A stretch of 6,468 nt of DNA. Origin: Methylocystaceae bacterium (lineage in GTDB: Bacteria > Pseudomonadota > Alphaproteobacteria > Rhizobiales > Beijerinckiaceae). The DNA lies in assembly GCA_003105285.1 (NCBI GenBank), contig PQAN01000007.1:1-6468 (forward strand), given 5' to 3'. Each line of letters starts with the position of its first letter. The first letter of the stretch is position 1. The notes beneath the pieces are model-generated. The model saw nothing but the letters and a program-made list of their open reading frames with translations. It made no database searches and had not been told where the DNA came from. Both the position numbers and the translations under genes were made by a program. Below are positions 1 to 5,333 of this stretch, in pieces.

Positions 1-1204
1 GCGCCTCGACCTCCCTCAGGCGGCTGTATTTGAATCCAATCAAATTCTCAATGTGTCCGGAATGATCGTCGAGACGAGGGCGCATTCCGTCGACCGCGAG
101 AACTTCGCTTGCAATGATGCTCAAGGAATTGCGGATCTGCTCGCCCATCGCCTGGCCCGCGCTGTTCTGTGCATCGCACACGGGGCATCGTCCGTCGTCG
201 AGCTTGAGGTGGTCGACAAGCCTCAGCTTGTGAGATTGCCCGGACACCGCGGTTTCGTAGCCCGTCGCCTCGCGGATCGTCTGCCTGAGCATCTGCCGCT
301 TCCCTCTCAGCGTCTGCAATTCGGAAACCAGCCCGCGCCGCTCTTCCTCCAGAACCGCACGAGCTTCGGGGTCCCTCGTGTCGGTCGAGGCGACTCCGCT
401 ACCCGCAACGCCGGCGAGCTGATCGAGGAGGATTTCGTCGGATGCATCGGGCGAAGGTAGTTCGGCGATCAGGCCGACGCCTTGCGCTTGGGTCAACAGC
501 GCCATCGAGCGCTGCGTCAGAAGACTCTGGCTCCGCTCCTTCGCTCTGGCCTCCCGTTCGATCCTCGCCAGCGCGACTTCGAGCTGCCGGAGCGTCCGGG
601 CGGCAAGAACGCTCGCCTGATCGACTGCGCCGAGAAAATAGGGGATTGTTGCCTTGATGTCCCATGCCTTTTCTGGACGGTTCAGATCGTGCAGCAAGGT
701 CTCTCTGCTAATGATGACGTCTCCCGACAAGAAGAGGTAGGGCGGTATGTCACGGATGGTCGCGCGGCCCTTCTCGGTTTTGGCGGCGACGGCTGGGTCA
801 TCCGTGTCTTGAATGCCGAACATCTTTTCGATTAACGCACGCGCGGTGTCGCGGTTGGTCGGGCCTTCGAGTCCTTCGGATGTATCCGGAAGCTTGAGGT
901 TCCGGCCTGTCCGTACATACATCTGGCTGGTGCCGCTTCCGGCCTTCGGAATCTTTCTACCGACGACGAGGTCGCTATCCCCTTGCGTCCAGTGAACGGC
1001 GACCGTCTCAGCATGGTTGCGCACGAAGAAGGGTAGCTTGCAGTCCTTCGAACCAAGACAGTAGTCGATGGCGTCGATGATCGCGGACTTGCCTGTCCCC
1101 GACGCCCCCGTGATCACGTTGACCTTGTCAATGTCGAATTCGAGCGTCCTGCGCCTGCCGCCCGCGCCGTAGAATGCAATTTCGCGAACGTTCCAACGGT
1201 TCAC
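1..1204 (-). CDS. ABC-3C system ATPase, DUF3732-type SMC/Rad50-like protein (3' part beyond window)
   Basis: An open frame of 401 codons runs from a GTG at 1204 off the left edge; I translated it by hand. Residues 1-40 hold the ATP-binding start: a VNVITGASGTGKSAIID stretch, with Walker A GASGTGKS at residues 33-40 (Lys39, Ser40), followed by DYCLGS, which is characteristic of DUF3732 proteins. About residues 195-245 and 280-335 are charged helices that look like coiled-coil arms. Between and after them lies CPVC (Cys340, Cys343), a Rad50-like zinc-hook motif. The second ATPase half (signature, Walker B) should lie beyond base 1. The GTG has GGAG seven bases upstream and overlaps the stop of the middle component as GTGA. 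From the family I infer a cytoplasmic DNA-sensing or clamping ATPase that controls the nuclease-like third component. Family assignment is confident; the biochemical role is inference. Confidence 0.9.
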   Translation of the reverse strand, partial: MNRWNVREIAFYGAGGRRRTLEFDIDKVNVITGASGTGKSAIIDAIDYCLGSKDCKLPFFVRNHAETVAVHWTQGDSDLVVGRKIPKAGSGTSQMYVRTGRNLKLPDTSEGLEGPTNRDTARALIEKMFGIQDTDDPAVAAKTEKGRATIRDIPPYLFLSGDVIISRETLLHDLNRPEKAWDIKATIPYFLGAVDQASVLAARTLRQLEVALARIEREARAKERSQSLLTQRSMALLTQAQGVGLIAELPSPDASDEILLDQLAGVAGSGVASTDTRDPEARAVLEEERRGLVSELQTLRGKRQMLRQTIREATGYETAVSGQSHKLRLVDHLKLDDGRCPVCDAQNSAGQAMGEQIRNSLSIIASEVLAVDGMRPRLDDHSGHIENLIGFKYSRLREVEA

Positions 1205-1686
1205 GGTGCCACTCCGAATGCTGAAAAAATCGTTCCTGCCGATCCCGCCTTGCCCATCCAGGTGCCGAGACGTTCCGCCCGCTTGACCGCACGCTTCGGG
1301 TTCTCGGGCAGATCGGCAACCGGTACCGCCGACGGTCTGCGGGCACCGAGCCCAATCGTCCCGTTCGCGCCAAGCGACAGCGCCATTGCGCCAAGTCCGA
1401 ACCGTACTGCGGCGGAGACGATGTCCTTCGAGGCGTCGAGCCGGGTGCCCAGACCCAGCCGAACATCGGGATAGCGGTTGAGCCATGACAGGAGGCCGGT
1501 GGCGGCGGCCGTCTCCTCGAAGGACGCTTCCAAATCGTCGGACAGTGCCAGGGGCAGGGCAATATACGCAAGGGCGAGCTCGGGCGACCTTCCCGAAGCT
1601 GCTTCGTATTTCTGGCAGAAGCCGACGAGACCGAACGTACAAAAGGCAGGGTTTGTTTCCGCGAAGAGATCATAGGCGATGTTCAT
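1201..1686 (-). CDS. ABC-3C system middle component
   Basis: This 161-aa protein matches the small middle component of ABC-three-component systems in size, position and conserved landmarks. Visible are NPAFC (residues 12-16), an ALPL helix segment near residue 50, a WLNRYPDV segment near residue 70, and a C-terminal block of KRAERLGTWMGKAG followed by TIFSAFGVAP. In the family this subunit is thought to bridge the ATPase and the C-terminal-domain protein; it has no catalytic motif and none is seen here. The ATG at 1686 overlaps the preceding stop as ATGA, and its own TGA overlaps the GTG of the ATPase gene. Only a weak purine run (AAGAA) precedes the ATG, so translation probably depends on coupling to the upstream gene. 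I see no signal peptide and infer a cytoplasmic location. Confidence 0.87.
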   Translation of the reverse strand: MNIAYDLFAETNPAFCTFGLVGFCQKYEAASGRSPELALAYIALPLALSDDLEASFEETAAATGLLSWLNRYPDVRLGLGTRLDASKDIVSAAVRFGLGAMALSLGANGTIGLGARRPSAVPVADLPENPKRAVKRAERLGTWMGKAGSAGTIFSAFGVAP

Positions 1687-2894
1687 TTCTTGAAACCCAG
1701 AAGTGCGAAATAATCAGGATGCCAACCCACTCGACCGTCGATCGAAAGAACATGATATGTGCCTCTGACATAACTTGGCGCAGTGACGCTCGACGTGAGG
1801 GTTTCGATCTTGTCTGGTGCGTCGTAGAAGCTCCATCTTAGTAGTTCGCGTCCTTTTGTCTTTTTCACCTCGTCGGATTGTCCATCGCACTCTTCACAAA
1901 TGTCAGTATGCTTGTAGGACCACTCCTCGGCTAGGCGGTCGTCGTAATTGGAGATCCTCTCCTGCCAGGTCGGGTTTTCGGTGGACCAACGCGACCGCGA
2001 TTCGCGAGCGCGCCATTCGTTCGTGACGGCCCTTTGAAGCCACGTCTCGGTGCCACCCACCAAGCTAATTTGATTCTCGACCATGGGATGTGACCGATAG
2101 GTGTCGGGGGGAAGCTCCGCGGCAAAATAGTCCACGAGGTTGTCGTGTTCGATGTCGGCAACGATCTCCATATGTCGCTTCACGAGTTCGAAGCGATGGA
2201 TAGCCTTGTCGCGTTTCCCGCAGTGCGCATGAATGATCTGACGATTCCACCATTCCACCATGCGCGCCGCCACATGGGGCTGGTCCTTCGCGAGCACAGA
2301 CGTCAGCCTTTTCGCGAGCTCGTCCTCGATGTGCCGGATGTTCCGTTGGCCGGGCCTCAATCGAACCCTGGAAAGGATTTGGGCCTGCAGGTCATCGGAG
2401 AGTTTCAGAAATGCTTCGCAACCCGGAGCCCGCTTTGCATGGGGAAGCGGCTTGATACCTTTCCCTTCCGCGTCCGCCCTTTCCTGAATGACTCGTTGCG
2501 CTTCCTCTTGGAGAGCGACTAGGAGCTTGTCCCGGTTTTCAGTCTCGTCGAGAAGGACTTTGAGTGGAGAGGTTGGGGATATATCCGCCACAGTGACGAG
2601 GTGTAGCGACGTCTTGGACAGGTCCAGATCCGGGAGCACGTCGATCCAGGCCTTCAACGTCTTCCACACGTTGACGCTCGCAACGGTGATCGCCTCCGGC
2701 TTCGTTGAAAGCGAATGCTTGAGCTGCTCGAGGATCGTTTGGCCGTTAGCGTCGAGAACGACGTCGTCGAGCGTCTCGAGATAGATCACCGCTTCGAAGC
2801 TTGTCTCGTTCCAAAGCCTCAGGAGAGCGTACTGGGCCTGATAGAGAAACCCCAAGGCTGAGGCGTCGGCGCTGTGAGCATTCGTACTGTCCAA
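1683..2894 (-). CDS. ABC-3C system third component: nuclease-like N-terminus plus ABC-3C C-terminal domain
   Basis: This 403-aa protein is the first gene of the operon. Residues 14-61 resemble the restriction-endonuclease-like N-termini of DUF4297-type and related defence nucleases: GFLYQAQYAL (15-24), then Glu40, Asp43-Asp44 and QLK (57-59). That reads as an E...DD...QxK metal-site pattern. Residues about 62-220 are mostly helical. Residues about 230-403 match the ABC-3C C-terminal domain, with WLQRAVTNEWRARESRSRW, a YDDRLAEEW segment, a CEEC pair (Cys333, Cys336), and the near-terminal YVRGTYHVLS...VGWHPDYFALL. I infer that it is the effector (DNA cleavage) gated by the ATPase. The start is TTG at 2894: it is the only normal start before an upstream in-frame stop, and GAGAGG sits six bases before it. 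The nuclease call rests on motif spacing alone. Confidence 0.85.
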   Translation of the reverse strand: MDSTNAHSADASALGFLYQAQYALLRLWNETSFEAVIYLETLDDVVLDANGQTILEQLKHSLSTKPEAITVASVNVWKTLKAWIDVLPDLDLSKTSLHLVTVADISPTSPLKVLLDETENRDKLLVALQEEAQRVIQERADAEGKGIKPLPHAKRAPGCEAFLKLSDDLQAQILSRVRLRPGQRNIRHIEDELAKRLTSVLAKDQPHVAARMVEWWNRQIIHAHCGKRDKAIHRFELVKRHMEIVADIEHDNLVDYFAAELPPDTYRSHPMVENQISLVGGTETWLQRAVTNEWRARESRSRWSTENPTWQERISNYDDRLAEEWSYKHTDICEECDGQSDEVKKTKGRELLRWSFYDAPDKIETLTSSVTAPSYVRGTYHVLSIDGRVGWHPDYFALLGFKK

Positions 2895-2900
2895 TTTCAG

Positions 2901-2906
2901 CCTCTC
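2901..2906 (-). promoter_or_regulatory. Shine-Dalgarno of the ABC-3C operon
   Basis: On the minus strand GAGAGG lies six bases before the TTG at 2894. Reading upstream in frame from that TTG, only a CTG (2900) occurs before a TAA at 2942-2940. The site therefore decides in favour of the TTG start. Confidence 0.7.
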
Positions 2907-2927
2907 GGATGTGAAACTACAGTCGAT

Positions 2928-2967
2928 TGTGCAAGCGCATTATAATTGTGATTCCATGATTTGCACA
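2928..2967. promoter_or_regulatory. Inverted repeat TGTGCAA...TTGCACA framing the promoter, candidate operator
   Basis: TGTGCAA (2928-2934) and TTGCACA (2961-2967) are exact 7-bp inverted copies whose centres are 33 bases apart, about three helical turns. One arm covers the presumed -35 and the other the presumed +1 of the ABC-3C promoter, the geometry of a dimeric or looped repressor site. The longer word ATTGTGCA at 2926-2933 recurs at 3003-3010. No regulator gene is visible in the window, so the binder is unknown. Confidence 0.4.
2939..2967 (-). promoter_or_regulatory. Putative sigma70-type promoter of the ABC-3C operon
   Basis: On the minus strand a perfect TATAAT lies at 2944-2939. With a 17-base spacer the -35 hexamer is TGTGCA (2967-2962), only three of six to TTGACA, so this would be a weak or activated promoter. 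The predicted +1 near 2932 gives a leader of about 37 bases before the TTG. The stretch is locally AT-rich against a GC-rich background. The palindrome ATTATAAT also gives TATAAT on the plus strand (2941-2946), but no good -35 sits in front of it. Confidence 0.5.
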
Positions 2968-3013
2968 GGCGAAGCTTCCTTCGTTGCAACGTATTAAGAT
3001 GCATTGTGCATTC

Positions 3014-3035
3014 CAAAGACAAAATTTGAACTTTG
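3014..3035. repeat. AT-rich palindromic site CAAAG...CTTTG
   Basis: CAAAG (3014-3018) and CTTTG (3031-3035) form the outer arms of an imperfect palindrome around a central CAAAATTTG-like core. It lies upstream of the presumed ABC-3C promoter and left of the IS remnant. It could be a protein-binding site or chance in AT-rich DNA. It is too A/T-rich and lacks the T-tract expected of a terminator. Confidence 0.25.
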
Positions 3036-3093
3036 TCGCCGATACGGTTACCGGAGAGGCCGGGCGGCCCTGTTACGCTCCCACTCGACTCAT

Positions 3094-3120
3094 TGACTTG
3101 CCCTTTCAACTGGAGCCCAG
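3094..3120 (+). repeat. Presumed left terminal inverted repeat of the IS remnant
   Basis: TGACTTGCCC followed by an AACTGGAGCC-like segment resembles IS3-family ends and pairs with the right end over ten outer bases with one mismatch. Identification is by this similarity only. Confidence 0.45.
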
Positions 3121-3220
3121 CCTGATTTCGCGGCGCTGATGGTCGAGCGTGGCTTCAAGCTGGACGTGGGGATATCTGGGGCTTCATGGTACTCTGAAAG
3201 AATCGATGATGCAATTCGGC

Positions 3221-3271
3221 CATGCCACCGTACTTGGCCTTTAACTTGTAGAAGGAGGCTGAGGAGATGCG
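3221..3271 (-). pseudogene. IS3-family orfA fragment (helix-turn-helix segment)
   Basis: Seventeen residues on the minus strand, RISSASFYKLKAKYGGM, match the recognition-helix region of IS3-family OrfA proteins, where a GIS.ATFYKWKAKYGGM-like sequence is standard. The flanks on both sides do not continue the family: upstream the frame enters the antisense of the orfB tail, and downstream it drifts into unrelated residues and stops near 3155. It is a small, inverted, non-functional piece. Confidence 0.7.
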
Positions 3272-3274
3272 CTG

Positions 3275-3519
3275 TTCTTCTGCCTCGACCAGGCGAGAGA
3301 GAAGATCAGCTCTTGGGTGGACGACTACAACCACCGGCGACCGCATTTTTCCCTCGGCTATGCGACGCCGGCGGACTATGCGGCCGCGCTCACCGCAACA
3401 GGCGACCGGCTGCGCGACGCCGACCAGCTCCGCCGATCGCCTGTCGCTCACCCGACGCCCTCGGGCGTATCAACGCCGGGACTCAACTCGCCGCTGGATG
3501 AAACTTCGGGGGCACGTCA
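3275..3519 (+). pseudogene. IS3-family orfB C-terminal tail
   Basis: The plus-strand frame reads FFCLDQAREKISSWVDDYN and then HRRPHFSLGYATPADYAAAL, the end of the integrase core of IS3-family OrfB transposases (W..DYN..RPH..LG..TP). It continues through a variable tail to GLNSPLDETSGAR over the terminal repeat. The catalytic Asp, Asp and Glu would lie upstream and are absent, so it is dead as a transposase. The frame has no stop at the IS end and runs straight into jetA. An in-frame TGA at 3260-3262 limits it upstream. Confidence 0.8.
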
Positions 3520-4648
3520 GTTGCTCGTCGTTCAGCGGTTGTCGAGTCTCAAGTCTGACGTGTCACAACGGTTCGGCGGTCTCGTCGTCCATATCAAGAC
3601 CAGCCTCGAACTCGTCGAAAAGCTGTCTACGGAGAACCCGGAAAAGGCAAGGTCTGCGGCAGTCCATGCGCTTCGCGAGGCGCGAGTGCAGGCCGATCAG
3701 TTTGTGAAGACGTTGCGGGCGATCCTCTCCGATTTGAAGCGAATTCGGAAGTCTCTGATGGAGTCGGAGAGCCTTCGGCAGAAGATCGACACCTACTTCC
3801 AGGAATTTATTGGCGAGCTCATTCTCAAGGATTTTCAGGCGATTTTGACGTTCAACCACCCCTATCGCTTTCGCGATCAGATAGTCTCGACGGCGCGTAG
3901 GATCTATTATGATGATAATCTACTGGGCATTATAGCGGTGGGGTACGTCGAAATCGGAATTGCTGCCGACCTGTCGACGGCGCGAGATGAGGCTGTCAGT
4001 GACCTGCTTTCGGTCGAGAGCACGTTCGAAACGATAGGCGACATGTTCGAACGGATTGCGCAATTCCGGAGAGCGCTCGAATCGAGGCTCAAAAACACGG
4101 TGAAATACGCAGAGCAAGGGGAGCGCGGTCTCGCGTCGCGGGCCAGAGATCTTGTCGCGCGCATGGAGGCGTTGCTGCGGGAAAGCCCAGAGCGTTACAC
4201 GAAGCCGACCGTTCCGGTCGCAATCGAGGTCGTCACGACACTTTGGTCGGAACGACAGCTCGCGGCTCAACGACAGGCCCGGCGACCAATCGAATCCAAA
4301 CCACTCGCGGCGCGTCCGGTCGATCCGATCTACGAATTCCGCAAGCGGATGAGAGCTGATTATTTGGAGCGCATCTCGCCGTCGCCGGAGCAGGTGAGAC
4401 GTTTCCTCGAGCGGGTCACGCCACTCACGCATGCGACCGAAGCGCGGTTCATCGAGCTACGCAGCGTCGACGACTTCTTGGCCTTCGACGCCGCCCGTCG
4501 CTTCGCGCTCACTCGAGATATCCCGCCTCTTCTGTCCCGCGATTTCGAATTCGAATATCTTCCCGTCTCCGAGCCGCACGATAGCGAGTGGCTCAGATGC
4601 AGCAATTTTGCGGTGCGTCGCCGTGGCGCGCGACGCGAGGGAGGCTGA
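3317..4648 (+). CDS. jetA: Wadjet JetA-like subunit, N-terminally replaced by an IS3 transposase tail
   Basis: The frame is open from 3263 to 4648. From the GTG at 3317 it gives 443 residues. Residues 1-67 are IS orfB tail; the JetA-like part starts about residue 68. That part shows a GGLVVHIKTSLELVEKL helix, a long helical span (about residues 110-160, KTLRAILSDLKRIRKSL), and NHPYRFRDQI (about 180-190), which fit the JetA family of non-type-I Wadjet (DUF5716-like). In Wadjet this kleisin-like subunit joins JetB and the JetC ATPase in a loop-extruding complex that recognises plasmids. About 376 JetA residues remain, so the usual N-terminal winged-helix region of roughly one hundred or more residues seems lost. 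The start is uncertain: GTG 3317 has only a weak purine run upstream, and in-frame TTG codons at 3521 and 3539 are alternatives. jetB follows after one base. Family call is moderate; truncation is inferred. Confidence 0.72.
   Translation: MDDYNHRRPHFSLGYATPADYAAALTATGDRLRDADQLRRSPVAHPTPSGVSTPGLNSPLDETSGARQLLVVQRLSSLKSDVSQRFGGLVVHIKTSLELVEKLSTENPEKARSAAVHALREARVQADQFVKTLRAILSDLKRIRKSLMESESLRQKIDTYFQEFIGELILKDFQAILTFNHPYRFRDQIVSTARRIYYDDNLLGIIAVGYVEIGIAADLSTARDEAVSDLLSVESTFETIGDMFERIAQFRRALESRLKNTVKYAEQGERGLASRARDLVARMEALLRESPERYTKPTVPVAIEVVTTLWSERQLAAQRQARRPIESKPLAARPVDPIYEFRKRMRADYLERISPSPEQVRRFLERVTPLTHATEARFIELRSVDDFLAFDAARRFALTRDIPPLLSRDFEFEYLPVSEPHDSEWLRCSNFAVRRRGARREGG
3494..3519 (-). 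repeat. Presumed right terminal inverted repeat of the IS remnant
   Basis: On the minus strand it begins TGACGTGCCCCCGAAG and continues to CATCCAG, typical of an IS3-family (IS407-like) end that overlaps the C-terminal codons of orfB. The outer boundary at 3519 falls inside a codon of the frame that continues into jetA. Confidence 0.55.
4637..4644 (+). promoter_or_regulatory. Strong Shine-Dalgarno of jetB
   Basis: GAGGGAGG lies five bases before the ATG at 4650, inside the last codons of jetA. It selects this ATG over the longer in-frame extension that would start inside jetA. Confidence 0.75.
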
Positions 4649-4649
4649 C

Positions 4650-5333
4650 ATGCTGAGTGAGTTCAACGACGTCGAATCGCGCTTCGGCGTCGAAAAGGCT
4701 GCCGATCTTCGCAAGGCCTGCCGATATCTTCTCCGAAATCAGTTCGCCTATTCCGGAGACCGCGGCGTGGCCGGTGTCTACGACACGCTCACGGATGGGC
4801 GTTTTCGACGCATCGTCGACGATCTGTTCGACAGTCTGGGGTATCGTGTGCACAGGAACGCTGAGGAGCAATGGGTGGGCATCGTCTTCGATGATGACGA
4901 CTTGTCATCAGCGCCGAAGATGAAGCTCGACGAGACGATCGTCGTGCTCGTTCTCAGTGGCCACTGGCAGGAAGAGGCCGACCTCGGCAATCTTCTCGAC
5001 CGAGCTACGGCGCTCACCACTATGAACGTGCTGCATGATCGCTACAAGGAAATGACGCAGAGCTCTGGAAAATCTGGGATCTCGGCCGAGCGGTTTCTCA
5101 AATTGCTGGAGGAGGTGGCGGCGCGGAATTTGATCTGGATCGGGGAGCTCGACCGCGATCAGCAAGATCGCGAAGTCGAGATTCGCCCGATGATCAAGTT
5201 CGTGAGCGGCGCCGATGCGCTCGGCCGACTCGAATCCTATGTCAAGTCCGAGGAGCGTTCGGCGCGCAAGCCCTCGCTCTCCGTCGTGTCCACGCCTGCG
5301 TTCGAAGAGGATCGCCAGGAAGAAAGCGCATGA
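4650..5333 (+). CDS. jetB: Wadjet JetB-like small subunit
   Basis: This 227-aa cytoplasmic protein sits between JetA and the JetC ATPase, the place and size of JetB, the MukE-like partner that binds the kleisin. It begins MLSEFNDVESRFGV. Residues about 15-75 (RKACRYLLRNQFAYSGDRG, then a DGRFRRIVDDLFDSLGYRV helix) and the following VGIVFDDDD strand follow the JetB pattern of an early-helix domain and a winged-helix-like core. Residues about 140-190 form a second helical/winged segment (ISAERFLKLLEEVAARNLI, then VEIRPMIKFV). The tail is charged and probably disordered. No enzyme motif is present, as expected. The ATG is fixed by the strong Shine-Dalgarno, and the stop overlaps the jetC ATG as ATGA, so dosage is coupled. 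I assign it from context plus fold pattern rather than a signature motif. Confidence 0.78.
   Translation: MLSEFNDVESRFGVEKAADLRKACRYLLRNQFAYSGDRGVAGVYDTLTDGRFRRIVDDLFDSLGYRVHRNAEEQWVGIVFDDDDLSSAPKMKLDETIVVLVLSGHWQEEADLGNLLDRATALTTMNVLHDRYKEMTQSSGKSGISAERFLKLLEEVAARNLIWIGELDRDQQDREVEIRPMIKFVSGADALGRLESYVKSEERSARKPSLSVVSTPAFEEDRQEESA

Larger units (their letters stand above)
2895..3093. other. Intergenic regulatory region between the ABC-3C operon and the IS remnant
   Basis: No convincing gene lies here. The short minus-strand frame starting at 3109 has no recognisable family and runs through the promoter, so I do not call it. The stretch is AT-richer than the flanks and holds the TATAAT box, the TGTGCA-core repeats, a GTTGCAAC palindrome (2984-2991 region) and the CAAAG palindrome. 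It would once have contained, or adjoined, the start of the divergent Wadjet operon. I can find no JetA N-terminus in any frame. Confidence 0.5.
3094..3519. mobile_element. Degenerate, rearranged IS3-family insertion-sequence remnant
   Basis: The left boundary reads TGACTTGCCC (3094-3103). The right boundary, read inward on the minus strand, is TGACGTGCCC (3519-3510), a 9-of-10 match, and the inner parts resemble IS3-family ends. Between them are an orfA fragment on the minus strand and an orfB C-terminal tail on the plus strand. At about 426 bp against the usual 1.2-1.5 kb, most of both genes, including every DDE catalytic residue, is gone. No matching 3-4 bp target duplication is seen (CAT before, GTT after), so the flanks were probably altered by deletion. 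The element could not transpose on its own. Confidence 0.7.

Noticed and set aside
53..995. Several plus-strand open frames of 60-135 codons
   Set aside because: All are antisense to the DUF3732 ATPase, which has clear motifs on the minus strand.
1128..1673. 181-codon minus-strand frame overlapping the middle component
   Set aside because: It is the alternate frame of the middle component and of the ATPase start, is Pro/Arg/Ser-rich and has no recognisable family.
3014..3035. Reading the CAAAG palindrome as a rho-independent terminator
   Set aside because: The stem is short and A/T-rich, there is no following T-run, and no gene ends nearby.
2897..3109. 70-codon minus-strand frame upstream of the ABC-3C operon
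   Set aside because: No family is recognised, it passes through the presumed promoter and operator, and it has no good ribosome site.
3139..3501. 120-codon plus-strand frame starting MVERGFKLDVG
   Set aside because: The first residues faintly recall IS6-type transposases, but the similarity is too short to claim, and the rest is out of frame with the real orfB tail.
3920..4432. 170-codon minus-strand frame
   Set aside because: It is antisense to the JetA-like region and Arg/Leu-rich without motifs; it is a shadow.
4431..4649. Upstream extension of jetB to an ATG at 4431 (300 residues)
   Set aside because: The extra residues come from an alternate frame within jetA, are low-complexity Ser/Arg-rich, and the ATG at 4650 has a strong Shine-Dalgarno.
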